A DNA stretch of 8,270 bases from an uncultured Corynebacterium sp. (GCF_902489365.1 NZ_CABTZR010000088.1:1-8270); one strand, 5' to 3'. Counted from the stretch's first letter, positions 1 through 6,650 are shown. Notes: a model not told the origin generated them from the letters alone. Program-made: numbers and translations.

Positions 1-1182
1 AACGGCCTGCAGGGCGTGGGCGATCAATTGCTCTCCGGCAAGACAGTCTTGCCCTGGCTGTTTAGTGTGGCCGGGGTCCCAGGCTTCTTTACAGGCTTGC
101 TGGTTCCCTTGCGCGAGTCCGGCTCCATGCTCCCGCAGGCGGCTCTGACCCCGTGGGTGGTATCTCACCCCGCACGCAAGCGCCTGTGGGTGCTGGGCTC
201 GGTGGGCCAGGGTCTGTGCGCGGCGATCATCGCGGCGGCTGCCGTGCTTGTTCGCGGCCCCCTCCTCGGCCTCATCGTCTGCCTCGCGCTTGCTGCTCTC
301 GCCGTGCTCCGCGCGCTGTGTTCGCTCACTGGTAAGGACGTCCAAGGCCGCACCATCTCCAAGGGGCGCCGCGGCGTCGTGACCGGACGGGCAACACAGC
401 TCGGCGGGGCGGTCACCTTGATTACCGGTGGCATCCTCGCCGTTCTGGGCGAACTCCCGCGCTGGGGTCTGGCACTATTACTGGCCATCGGCGCGGCCAC
501 GTGGTTCCTTGCCGCAGCGGTCTTTCGCAGCATCGAGGAGCCCGTGCCGGAGAGCTCCGGTCAGAAGGGCATAAACCGCAGCTGGTGGAAAGACACCTGG
601 CAGCTATACACCCAGGATGTCCGCTTCCGTGGCTTCGTTAACGTCCGCGCCTTGCTGCTGGTGTCTGCCTTGTCCACGTCCTTCATCGTGGTGCTTTCGC
701 AGAACATCGGCTCGCAGGCGCTTAGTGGGCTCGGCGGCTTCGTCCTGGCGTCGGGCTTGGCCAGCCTCGTGGGCGGCCGTGTTTCCGGTGTGTTGTCGGA
801 TAAGTCCTCCCGTCTGGTCATGTCCTGGGCCGCGGGTGCCGCGGCGATCATCTTGCTGGGAATCGTCGCCTGTGCCGCGTGGGCGCCGACAGCGGTGAGT
901 ATGTGGGCGCTGCCCCTCGGCTTCTTCCTGGTCAATCTGGCACACGCCGCCATCCGCGTGGCTCGCAAGACTTATGTGGTGGACATGGCTGGTGAGGATA
1001 AGCGCACCCGCTACGTCGGGGCCGCAAACACCATGATGGGCGTCATCCTCCTCGTCGTCGGCGGCATCTCCGCCGTCATTGCACTCGCGGGCCCCTCGGC
1101 GGCCATCCTGTTCTTAGCGTGCATCGGTCTGATTGGCGCATGGCGTGCCCGAGCGCTCCCGGAGGTGTCACACGGGAAGTAG
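1..1182 (+). CDS. MFS-type transporter, 5' end cut by window edge
   Basis: Partial integral membrane transporter of the major facilitator superfamily; the substrate cannot be told. The frame is open from the first base (N-G-L-Q-G-V-G-D-Q), so the GTG at position 16 is probably internal and the true start lies upstream, outside the window. About eleven hydrophobic segments can be counted in the 393 visible residues, in two groups separated by a charged, Trp-rich linker (around nt 530-620), as expected for a 12-helix MFS fold missing a short N-terminus. The cytoplasmic loop with GKDVQGRTISKGRRG (around nt 330-380) and the G-x-x-S-D-K-S-S-R loop of the second half (around nt 785-815) look like MFS inter-helix motifs. 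It is followed after 64 bases by glmU on the same strand, with a likely promoter between them, so co-transcription is not required. The family call is firm; the function is open. Confidence 0.8.
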   Translation, partial: NGLQGVGDQLLSGKTVLPWLFSVAGVPGFFTGLLVPLRESGSMLPQAALTPWVVSHPARKRLWVLGSVGQGLCAAIIAAAAVLVRGPLLGLIVCLALAALAVLRALCSLTGKDVQGRTISKGRRGVVTGRATQLGGAVTLITGGILAVLGELPRWGLALLLAIGAATWFLAAAVFRSIEEPVPESSGQKGINRSWWKDTWQLYTQDVRFRGFVNVRALLLVSALSTSFIVVLSQNIGSQALSGLGGFVLASGLASLVGGRVSGVLSDKSSRLVMSWAAGAAAIILLGIVACAAWAPTAVSMWALPLGFFLVNLAHAAIRVARKTYVVDMAGEDKRTRYVGAANTMMGVILLVVGGISAVIALAGPSAAILFLACIGLIGAWRARALPEVSHGK

Positions 1183-1193
1183 GCAGCACGCGT

Positions 1194-1199
1194 TATGAT
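1194..1199 (+). promoter_or_regulatory. Candidate -10 box of the glmU promoter
   Basis: TATGAT in the gap between the transporter gene and glmU matches the corynebacterial TANNNT -10 consensus. It would start transcription near 1206, giving a leader of about 40 bases that includes the AGGAG at 1230-1234. I see no convincing -35 hexamer, which is common in this group. Confidence 0.4.
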
Positions 1200-1246
1200 G
1201 AAACACAGTAAGTCCTGACCCCCAATCACAGGAGAAACACACACTC

Positions 1247-2698
1247 GTGGCTGAAGTAACTGACTGCGCCGCCATCGTCCTTGCCGCAGGCGCAGGTACC
1301 CGCATGAAATCCTCAACCCAAAAGACGTTGCATGAGATTGGCGGGAGGTCACTTCTCGGCCACGCCCTCCACGCAGCCGCCGGTCTGAACCCGGAGCACC
1401 TCGTGGTCGTCGTGGGCCACCAGCGTGACCAGGTATCCCCCGCTGTCGATGCCATCGCCGAGGAACTGGATTGCGCGGTATCCCAGGCGGTCCAGGAGGA
1501 GCAGAACGGTACCGGCCACGCCGTGCAGTGCGGCTTGAGCGCCCTGCCGGACTTTAACGGCACCGTCATCGTGACTAACGGTGACGTTCCACTTCTGCGC
1601 CCGGAGACTTTGCGCCAGCTGCAAGAGACCCATACCGGCGAGGGCAATGCCGTAACAGTTTTGTCGATGACTCTGGAGGATCCCACTGGTTACGGCCGCG
1701 TGCTGCGCGCCGAGGATGGATCCGTCACCGCCATCGTGGAGCAGAAGGACGCCTCCGAGGAACAGCGCACGGTGCGCGAGGTCAACTCCGGCGTCTTTGC
1801 GTTCGACGGTGCCGTGCTTTGCGACGCTTTGACGAAGCTCAACTCCGATAACGCCCAGGGCGAGCTCTACATCACCGATGTGCTGGAGATCGCCCGCGAA
1901 GACGGCCACCGCGTCGGCGCGCACGTTGCTGCCGATCCGGAGGAGCTCTCCGGAGTGAACGACCGCGTGCAATTGGCCGCGGCCGGTCGCCTGCTCAACC
2001 GTCGCATGGTCGAGAACGCCATGCGCGGCGGCGCTACCATCGTTGATCCCGACACCACCTGGATCGGCGTCAACGTGACCATTGGCCAGGATGTCACTAT
2101 TCACCCCAACACCCAGCTGTGGGGTGCCACAACCATCGCCGATGGCGCCGAGATCGGCCCCGACACCACCCTGACCAACATGCAGGTGGGAGCAGGCGCC
2201 AGCGTGGTGCGCACGCACGGCTTTGACTCTGTCATTGGCGGCAACGCGCAGATCGGCCCGTTTACCTACATCCGCCCCGGCGTCATCGTGGGTGAAGAAG
2301 GCAAGCTGGGCGGCTTCGTCGAGGCAAAGAAGGCGCAGATCGGCCGCGGCACAAAGGTGCCTCACCTGACGTATATCGGTGACGCCACCGTCGGCGATTA
2401 CTCCAACATCGGTGCTTCCTCCGTCTTCGTCAATTACGACGGCGTCAACAAGCACCACACCACCATCGGCAGCCACGTGCGCACCGGCTCGGACACCATG
2501 TTCATCGCACCCGTCACCGTCGGTGATGGCGCTTACTCCGGTGCGGGTACAGTGATTAAGGACGACGTTCCTGCGGGAGCGCTCGCGGTCTCCGGCGGCA
2601 AGCAGCGCAACATCGAAGGTTGGGTGCAAAAGAAGCGTCCGGGCACGCCGGCAGCAGAAGCCGCCGGCAAGGCACAGGACGCCGAGGCTGACGAATAG
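1247..2698 (+). CDS. glmU: Bifunctional UDP-GlcNAc pyrophosphorylase / GlcN-1-P acetyltransferase
   Basis: GlmU makes UDP-N-acetylglucosamine in two cytoplasmic steps: acetylation of glucosamine-1-phosphate by acetyl-CoA, then uridylyl transfer from UTP. The product feeds peptidoglycan and, in this order, the arabinogalactan linker. Of 483 residues, the N-terminal Rossmann-like domain (about 1-235) carries LAAGAGTRMK at 12-21, QNGTGHA at 86-92, the metal-binding NGD at 111-113, GYGR at 148-151, and EVNSG at 178-182. The rest is a left-handed beta-helix of hexapeptide repeats (about 255-445), with H373 of the PHLTY motif at the position of the catalytic base. The usual Pro before the active-site Lys is Gln (Q25-K26), which I recall as normal in Corynebacterium. 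A short Ala/Glu-rich tail follows residue 465. The start is GTG, with AGGAG at 1230-1234, 12 bases upstream. prs follows after 36 bases, so an operon is likely. Confidence 0.97.
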   Translation: MAEVTDCAAIVLAAGAGTRMKSSTQKTLHEIGGRSLLGHALHAAAGLNPEHLVVVVGHQRDQVSPAVDAIAEELDCAVSQAVQEEQNGTGHAVQCGLSALPDFNGTVIVTNGDVPLLRPETLRQLQETHTGEGNAVTVLSMTLEDPTGYGRVLRAEDGSVTAIVEQKDASEEQRTVREVNSGVFAFDGAVLCDALTKLNSDNAQGELYITDVLEIAREDGHRVGAHVAADPEELSGVNDRVQLAAAGRLLNRRMVENAMRGGATIVDPDTTWIGVNVTIGQDVTIHPNTQLWGATTIADGAEIGPDTTLTNMQVGAGASVVRTHGFDSVIGGNAQIGPFTYIRPGVIVGEEGKLGGFVEAKKAQIGRGTKVPHLTYIGDATVGDYSNIGASSVFVNYDGVNKHHTTIGSHVRTGSDTMFIAPVTVGDGAYSGAGTVIKDDVPAGALAVSGGKQRNIEGWVQKKRPGTPAAEAAGKAQDAEADE

Positions 2699-2734
2699 AC
2701 CACTAACTAACGACAAGTAAAGGGATATCTACCT

Positions 2735-3709
2735 ATGACTGGCAAGGTTACCGGCAGCAGCAAGAACATGATGCTCTTCACTGGGCGCGCTCACCCAGCA
2801 TTGGCTGAGGCTGTGGCCAAGGAGCTCAAGACCGATCTGGTTCCGACCACCGCGCGCGATTTCGCCAATGGTGAGATCTTCATTCGCTTCGAGGAGTCTG
2901 TCCGTGGTGCCGACTGCTTCGTGATGCAGTCCCACACCCAGCCGCTCAACAAGTGGTTGGTGGAGCAGCTCATCATGATCGACGCGCTCAAGCGCGGCTC
3001 CGCTAAGCGCATCACCGCCATCCTGCCCTTCTACCCATACGCACGCCAGGACAAGAAGCACCTGGGACGCGAGCCTATTTCCGCCCGCCTGGTTGCAGAC
3101 TTGCTGGCTGCTGCTGGCGCCGACCGCATCGTGTCCGTAGATCTGCACACCGACCAGATTCAGGGATTCTTCGATGGCCCAGTCGACCACATGCACGCCA
3201 TGCCGATCCTGACCGACTACATCAAGTCCAAGTACCCGCTGGACAACCTGGCTGTAGTCTCCCCCGATGCCGGCCGCGTGAAGGTCGCGGAGAAGTGGGC
3301 ACACGAGTTGGGCGATGCCCCACTGTCCTTCGTCCACAAGACCCGCTCCAATACCGAGGCCAACAAGACGGTGTCCAACCGCGTCGTCGGTGACGTCGAG
3401 GGCAAGGACTGCATCCTGCTCGATGACATGATTGATACCGGCGGCACCATCGCGGGCGCGGTCCGCGTGCTGGAAGAGGCCGGCGCTAAGTCCGTGGTTA
3501 TCGCCTGCACCCACGGTGTCTTCTCCGACCCGGCCCGCGAGCGCCTGTCCGAGTGCGGTGCTGTCGAGGTCATCACCACCGATACCCTGCCGCAGTCCAC
3601 CGAGGGCTGGGACAACCTCACGGTCCTGTCCATCGCCCCGCTGCTGGCTCGCACCATCCACGAGATCTTCGAGAACGGTTCCGTGACCACTCTGTTTGAG
3701 ACTCACTAA
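2735..3709 (+). CDS. prs: Ribose-phosphate pyrophosphokinase (PRPP synthetase)
   Basis: Transfers pyrophosphate from ATP to ribose-5-phosphate, giving PRPP for purines, pyrimidines, NAD, His and Trp. In Mycobacteriales PRPP is also the source of decaprenyl-phosphoryl-arabinose for cell-wall arabinan. The 324 residues match the usual class I length of about 315-325. Visible motifs are FANGE at 43-47, the ATP-site PYARQDKK at 101-108, VDLHTDQIQGFF at 135-146 with its metal-binding His, the catalytic loop starting at K202 (KTRSNTEAN), and the PRPP-binding DDMIDTGGT at 230-238. The ATG is preceded by AAAGGGA at 2719-2725 at normal spacing. The 36-base gap after glmU holds no clear promoter or terminator, so glmU-prs is probably one transcript, a widely conserved pairing. 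Downstream lies a structured 210-base gap before rplY. Confidence 0.97.
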   Translation: MTGKVTGSSKNMMLFTGRAHPALAEAVAKELKTDLVPTTARDFANGEIFIRFEESVRGADCFVMQSHTQPLNKWLVEQLIMIDALKRGSAKRITAILPFYPYARQDKKHLGREPISARLVADLLAAAGADRIVSVDLHTDQIQGFFDGPVDHMHAMPILTDYIKSKYPLDNLAVVSPDAGRVKVAEKWAHELGDAPLSFVHKTRSNTEANKTVSNRVVGDVEGKDCILLDDMIDTGGTIAGAVRVLEEAGAKSVVIACTHGVFSDPARERLSECGAVEVITTDTLPQSTEGWDNLTVLSIAPLLARTIHEIFENGSVTTLFETH

Positions 3710-3712
3710 ATT

Positions 3713-3741
3713 TTGTTCAGCGACAGCGCTGCTGCTAAAAT
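3713..3741 (+). promoter_or_regulatory. Promoter upstream of rplY, just after prs
   Basis: TTGTTC (3713-3718) and TAAAAT (3736-3741) are separated by 17 bases, the best sigma-70/SigA-type promoter in the window. It begins four bases after the prs stop codon. Transcription would start near 3748, leaving a leader of about 170 bases before rplY. A short palindrome, CAGCGCTG (3724-3731), lies in the spacer and could be an operator. Confidence 0.55.
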
Positions 3742-3808
3742 CTTGTGCGTCTCGGCGAGGGAGAAATCCGTTATCGACGCGATAGCACAAGTTAAGCAGT
3801 GAATCTTG
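3742..3808 (+). other. Alternative base-pairing segments in prs-rplY gap
   Basis: CTTGTGC at 3742-3748 is perfectly complementary to GCACAAG at 3785-3791. The same ACAAG (3787-3791) can instead pair with CTTGT at 3804-3808, so the two pairings exclude each other. A further small hairpin, GTTATCG/CGATAGC with loop ACG, lies at 3770-3786. Such exclusive pairings just before a terminator-like hairpin resemble an attenuator. However, the predicted start near 3748 would remove most of the first arm, so the first pairing would form only in read-through prs RNA. No known RNA family is recognised. Confidence 0.3.
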
Positions 3809-3813
3809 TATTT

Positions 3814-3856
3814 AAGCCTGCGATGACTCGTCCAAGACGTCCATCGGCAGGCTTTT
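3814..3856 (+). terminator. Hairpin with T-run after prs / in rplY leader
   Basis: AAGCCTGCGATG (3814-3825) pairs with CATCGGCAGGCTT (3842-3854) with a single bulged G, enclosing an inner CGTC/GACG hairpin (3829-3839). The right arm runs into TTTT at 3853-3856. This looks like an intrinsic terminator for glmU-prs. Since the promoter at 3713-3741 lies upstream of it, it could also end a short RNA of about 105-110 bases or act as an attenuator for rplY. Confidence 0.6.
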
Positions 3857-3905
3857 GTCGTATCTACACGGTCCTTCATGAGCCCTTGCCGCACAACGAT
3901 ACTTT

Positions 3906-3911
3906 AAGGAG
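3906..3911 (+). promoter_or_regulatory. Shine-Dalgarno sequence of rplY
   Basis: AAGGAG, 8 bases before the ATG, is an ideal ribosome-binding site. It fits a highly expressed ribosomal protein and contrasts with the SD-less starts of pth, the FAH-family gene and ppk2. Confidence 0.7.
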
Positions 3912-3919
3912 ATTTACTT

Positions 3920-4576
3920 ATGGCTTCTGAGCGCCCCGTATTGAAGGCTGAAGTCCGTTCCGAGTTCGGCAAGGGCTTCGCTCGCCGTCTGCGCGCCGCA
4001 GGCAAGATCCCGGGCGTTGTCTACGGCCACGCCGTCGACGTACTGCACTTCGCCGTTGACCGCCTGGAAATGACCGCACTGGTCCGTAACCACGGCGTCA
4101 ACGCCGTGTTCGAGCTGGAGCTCGAGGGCGAGCAGCACCTGGTCATGGTCAAGCACATTGACCAGAACGTCCTGACCTTCAACATCGATCACATCGACCT
4201 GCTCTCCATTAAGCGTGGCGAGAAGGTCGAGGTCGAGGTTCCGGTTGTCCTCGAGGGCGAGCCGGCTCCGGGCCTCATGTTCATCCAGGATGCCGACGTC
4301 CTCCTCGTCGAGGCAGACGTGCTCAACATTCCGGAAGAGATCGTCGTGTCCATCGAGGGCCTCGAGGACGGCACCGTGGTCACCGCTGGCGAGGTTTCCC
4401 TGCCGGAGGGCACCACCCTTGCTGCCGAGGAAGACACCGTCATCGTCTCCATCTCCGAGCCGGAGGTTGATGAGGACGTCGAGGCTGCCGCTGAGGCTGC
4501 CGAGGAAGGCGGCGCTGAGGCTGGCGCCGAGTCCGCCGATGAGGGAGCTTCCGAGGAGAAGAAGGACGAGGAGTAA
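3920..4576 (+). CDS. rplY: 50S ribosomal protein L25/general stress protein Ctc
   Basis: Long (CTC/TL5) form of L25, which binds 5S rRNA in the central protuberance of the large ribosomal subunit. The 218 residues hold an N-terminal L25 domain (about 5-95) with the characteristic basic GKGFARRLRAAGKIPGVVYG segment (17-36). A C-terminal beta-rich TL5/CTC domain follows (about 100-180), including the EGEPAPGLM stretch (112-120). The protein ends in a strongly acidic, Ala/Glu-rich tail (180-218) that differs from the rest in composition and is typical of actinobacterial L25. The DNA of the tail contains repeated GCTGAGGCTG units, a possible site of length variation. The ATG has an ideal AAGGAG. 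A strong terminator follows directly, so rplY is likely monocistronic or the last gene of glmU-prs-rplY. Confidence 0.95.
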   Translation: MASERPVLKAEVRSEFGKGFARRLRAAGKIPGVVYGHAVDVLHFAVDRLEMTALVRNHGVNAVFELELEGEQHLVMVKHIDQNVLTFNIDHIDLLSIKRGEKVEVEVPVVLEGEPAPGLMFIQDADVLLVEADVLNIPEEIVVSIEGLEDGTVVTAGEVSLPEGTTLAAEEDTVIVSISEPEVDEDVEAAAEAAEEGGAEAGAESADEGASEEKKDEE

Positions 4577-4605
4577 ACCTCCTCTCCCCCTCACCTACCT
4601 AACGC

Positions 4606-4655
4606 ACCGCGCCTGCTTCCCTACTTTCTGGGAGGCGGGCGCGGTTCGCCGTTTT
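4606..4655 (+). terminator. Strong intrinsic terminator after rplY
   Basis: A 16-base arm (4606-4621, ACCGCGCCTGCTTCCC) pairs fully with 4630-4645 (GGGAGGCGGGCGCGGT), with two G-U wobbles and an 8-base loop. TTTT follows at 4652-4655. It separates rplY from pth transcription. Confidence 0.8.
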
Positions 4656-4670
4656 CACCTTCACGCTGTT

Positions 4671-4676
4671 TAGAAT
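4671..4676 (+). promoter_or_regulatory. -10 box of a leaderless pth promoter
   Basis: TAGAAT matches TANNNT and ends exactly 7 bases before the GTG at 4684, the distance at which transcription begins on the start codon itself. There is no Shine-Dalgarno sequence upstream. The alternative ATG at 4675 overlaps this box and would lie upstream of the RNA start. No good -35 is visible. Confidence 0.55.
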
Positions 4677-4683
4677 GGGCGGC

Positions 4684-5223
4684 GTGACTTCTTCTCCCTT
4701 TCTCATCGTTGGTCTAGGAAACCCCGGCCCGAAGTACACCAGTACCCGCCACAACATCGGCTTCGACGTGGCTGATGAACTAGCCCACGAACTGCTGACT
4801 TCCTTTTCCGTTCATAAGAAGACAAACACGGATGTCGCCGAAGCACGGCGTGGGGACACCAAGGTGATCGTCGCCAAGCCGCGCAGCTTTATGAACCTGT
4901 CCGGCGGACCCATCAAGGCCCTCGCCCAATACTTCAACGTTCCTCATGAGCACATCATCGTTGTCCACGATGAGCTGGAGCTCGACTTCGCCACCATCAA
5001 GCGACGCCTCGGCGGCGGGGACCACGGCCACAATGGCCTGCGCTCCACCACGAAATCTCTGGGGACCAAAGACTATCAGCGCCTTTCGGTAGGCATCGGC
5101 CGCCCGCCCGGGCGCATGGACCCAGCTGCGTTTGTTCTCAAGCCATGGAACAAGCGGGAAGCCCAGGAGATTCCCATCATCTGTGCTGATGCGGTGGATG
5201 AGATTCTCCGCGCGTTAGACTAG
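4684..5223 (+). CDS. pth: Peptidyl-tRNA hydrolase
   Basis: Cleaves the ester bond of peptidyl-tRNA released from stalled ribosomes, recycling tRNA; cytoplasmic and usually essential. Counted from the GTG at 4684, the protein has 179 residues and all the family's active-site residues: N13 in GLGNPG, catalytic H23 in TRHNIGF, N71 in SFMN, D96 in VVHDELEL, and N117 in GHNGLRS. An in-frame ATG at 4675 would add three residues (Met-Gly-Gly). It is disfavoured because it overlaps a TAGAAT -10 box and lacks an SD, while the GTG sits at the leaderless distance. The gene follows the rplY terminator and has its own promoter. The next gene begins 5 bases after its stop. It belongs to the usual rplY-pth neighbourhood. 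Confidence 0.95.
   Translation: MTSSPFLIVGLGNPGPKYTSTRHNIGFDVADELAHELLTSFSVHKKTNTDVAEARRGDTKVIVAKPRSFMNLSGGPIKALAQYFNVPHEHIIVVHDELELDFATIKRRLGGGDHGHNGLRSTTKSLGTKDYQRLSVGIGRPPGRMDPAAFVLKPWNKREAQEIPIICADAVDEILRALD
5216..5221 (+). promoter_or_regulatory. Candidate -10 box of a leaderless promoter inside end of pth
   Basis: TAGACT fits TANNNT and ends 7 bases before the ATG at 5229, overlapping the last pth codons. The ATG has no Shine-Dalgarno sequence, so leaderless initiation is the simplest explanation. Translational coupling to pth (5-base gap) is the alternative. Confidence 0.45.
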
Positions 5224-5228
5224 CCGAC

Positions 5229-6107
5229 ATGAAGCTCGCTACTCTCCGCACCAGTTTTGGCACCTGCGCTATCCGTATTGACGGCCCCAACGTGGGCACC
5301 GAGCTGGATTATGAGGATGTCGGCGAATTGCTGGCCAGTCCAGACTGGCACAAAGCCGCGCAGCTCTCCGGCGAGCCCGTCGTTTTTAAAGACTCCGACC
5401 TGGCTCCCGTCCTCCCGAACCCGGGCAAGATTATCTGCGTTGGCGTCAACTACACCAAGCATGCGCGGGAGATGGGGAGAGAACTTCCCACACAGCCCAC
5501 GCTTTTCATCAAGTTCCCGGACGCTCTGACCGGCCCCTTCGACGATGTCTATATTCCGGACTATGCCACGAAGAAACTGGACTACGAAGGAGAGCTCGCC
5601 GTAGTCATGGGCCGCCGCGCGCACCGGGTGAGCGTGAAAGATGCGCTGGATTACGTGGCCGGCTATGCCATTATGAACGACTACACTCTGCGGGATTATC
5701 AGCGCGCCACCACGCAGTTCCACGCCGGCAAATCCTTCTACCGCACCGCCGGCTTCGGGCCTTGGCTGACTACGGCTGATGAATGGGCCCCAGGCAAGGC
5801 CGCGCGGCTTACGACGACCGTCGACGGCGACGTACGCCAAGATGACAACACTGATGATCTCATCTTCTCCGTGGCCGAGCTCATCGCATTCTGTTCCTCC
5901 CTCTACCCACTCAATCCGGGCGATGTCATTGCCACCGGCACCCCGGAAGGCGTGGGCTTCGCGCGCGGTGAACAGGCACTGCTTGGCGACGGCTCCCGCA
6001 CCCGTATCACCATCGAAGGGCTCGGCGCGATTGAGAACACGACGCGCTTCGGCGAACCGCCCGCTGCCGGAGGCTGCGGCGAAGGCTGTACCTGTCACGG
6101 CCGTTAA
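5229..6107 (+). CDS. Fumarylacetoacetate hydrolase (FAH) family protein
   Basis: Cytoplasmic divalent-metal enzyme of the FAH superfamily. Members cleave C-C bonds or isomerise/decarboxylate 2-oxo acids (e.g. acylpyruvase, oxaloacetate decarboxylase, 2-hydroxyhepta-2,4-diene-1,7-dioate isomerase); the substrate here is unknown. The 292 residues have a poorly conserved N-terminal part (1-60), then KIICVGVNY (67-75), the metal site in DYEGELAVVMGR (118-129, E120 and E122), NDYTLRD (150-156, D151 the likely third ligand), KSFYRTAGFGPWL (168-180) and GDVIATGTPEGVG (231-243), all hallmarks of the fold. The last 12 residues, after the catalytic domain, are unusual: GGCGEGCTCHGR, with C283, C287, C289 and H290. 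No aromatic or tyrosine degradation genes are nearby, so context does not help. Start: ATG 5 bases after pth, no SD. Confidence 0.9.
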   Translation: MKLATLRTSFGTCAIRIDGPNVGTELDYEDVGELLASPDWHKAAQLSGEPVVFKDSDLAPVLPNPGKIICVGVNYTKHAREMGRELPTQPTLFIKFPDALTGPFDDVYIPDYATKKLDYEGELAVVMGRRAHRVSVKDALDYVAGYAIMNDYTLRDYQRATTQFHAGKSFYRTAGFGPWLTTADEWAPGKAARLTTTVDGDVRQDDNTDDLIFSVAELIAFCSSLYPLNPGDVIATGTPEGVGFARGEQALLGDGSRTRITIEGLGAIENTTRFGEPPAAGGCGEGCTCHGR

Positions 6108-6114
6108 CATTCAG

Positions 6115-6158
6115 CCGTATCCAGGATCTTCAGCGAAGACTCTCTGATGTCGATACGG
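6115..6158. repeat. Inverted repeat between FAH-family gene and lipoprotein gene
   Basis: CCGTATC (6115-6121) and GATACGG (6152-6158) are exact complements. They enclose a second small hairpin, TCTTC/GAAGA with a 3-base loop (6127-6139). No T-run follows, so it is a poor terminator. It may be an operator, or weak RNA structure in the transcript. The rest of the gap 6108-6203 shows nothing else I can name. Confidence 0.3.
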
Positions 6159-6188
6159 TGGGGCACCACACTTTCCCGACCAGCCAAG

Positions 6189-6193
6189 AAGGA
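6189..6193 (+). promoter_or_regulatory. Shine-Dalgarno deciding the lipoprotein start
   Basis: AAGGA, 10 bases before ATG 6204, selects this start over the in-frame ATG at 6147. The earlier start would put 19 charged residues ahead of the signal peptide. Confidence 0.6.
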
Positions 6194-6203
6194 TGAGCCT
6201 TTC

Positions 6204-6650
6204 ATGACTCTTCGTTCCCGCTTCACCGCCGCCGGACTCGCTCTATGCACCAGTACCGCGCTGGTGGCATGCTCTTCAGATAAAGAGGCCGATCCCGCTC
6301 CTACGCCGACTCCCGCGTCTGTGGAAACCGTGACGGAAACAGCCGCTGCAACTGGCACGGCCCAGGACGATGATGACGACGACGCCCAGCAGCCCGCAGG
6401 CACGGCTGGTGCCGGGGACGCCGGAAATGCAGAGAATTCCGGCGCGCTCACCGGTGATGAAGCATTCGAGAAAGCCTTAACTCACGCCAGTGTTGATGCC
6501 CAGGCTGTCACGGAGAAGGAAGTCGACTACGACGATGGTGGCAACGGCAAGGGCCCGCACTGGGAGATTGAGTTCAAGGCTAACGGCCAGGAACACGAGC
6601 TGGACGTCGACGCCGCCAGCGGTGCGGTGGTGGAACACGAGGCTGACTAA
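6204..6650 (+). CDS. Secreted lipoprotein with PepSY-like domain
   Basis: Predicted cell-envelope lipoprotein of 148 residues; no specific function is known to me. Residues 1-22 form a signal peptide (R4, R6, then a hydrophobic core), ending in a lipobox LVAC with the lipidated Cys at C23. Residues 24-82 are a low-complexity linker rich in Pro, Thr, Ala and Asp, including six Asp in a row (55-60). Residues 86-148 resemble a PepSY domain: an amphipathic helix (AFEKALTHASVDAQAVTEKEV), then a WEIEFKANGQEHELDVD beta segment and a D-x-x-S-G-A-V-V ending. PepSY domains occur in protease propeptides and small envelope proteins and are thought to inhibit proteases or act as sensors. Start chosen at 6204 for its AAGGA and intact signal peptide. 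It has its own gap on both sides, and no protease gene is visible nearby. Confidence 0.8.
   Translation: MTLRSRFTAAGLALCTSTALVACSSDKEADPAPTPTPASVETVTETAAATGTAQDDDDDDAQQPAGTAGAGDAGNAENSGALTGDEAFEKALTHASVDAQAVTEKEVDYDDGGNGKGPHWEIEFKANGQEHELDVDAASGAVVEHEAD

Noticed and set aside
1349..2716. Open frame of 455 codons on the minus strand, opposite glmU
   Set aside because: It mirrors glmU codon bias in GC-rich DNA, has no family resemblance I can see, and glmU is certain.
2729..3790. Open frame of 353 codons on the minus strand, opposite prs
   Set aside because: Antisense shadow of prs; no recognisable protein and it runs into the intergenic promoter region.
3743..3802. Short leader peptide (TTG 3743 to TGA) upstream of rplY
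   Set aside because: TTG without SD, and it begins before the predicted RNA start; no run of regulatory codons.
3900..3905. TACTTT as a -10 box for rplY
   Set aside because: Transcription would begin after the Shine-Dalgarno sequence, and no -35 is present.
4577..4674. Possible tRNA in the GC-rich gap after rplY
   Set aside because: The strong pairing is a single 16-base hairpin; no cloverleaf or consistent arms can be drawn.
5220..6110. Open frame of 296 codons on the minus strand, opposite the FAH-family gene
   Set aside because: It spans almost exactly the sense gene, as expected for an antisense shadow, and has no motifs.
6147..6203. N-terminal extension of the lipoprotein from ATG 6147
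   Set aside because: It would place 19 mostly polar residues before the signal peptide and has no SD; ATG 6204 has one.
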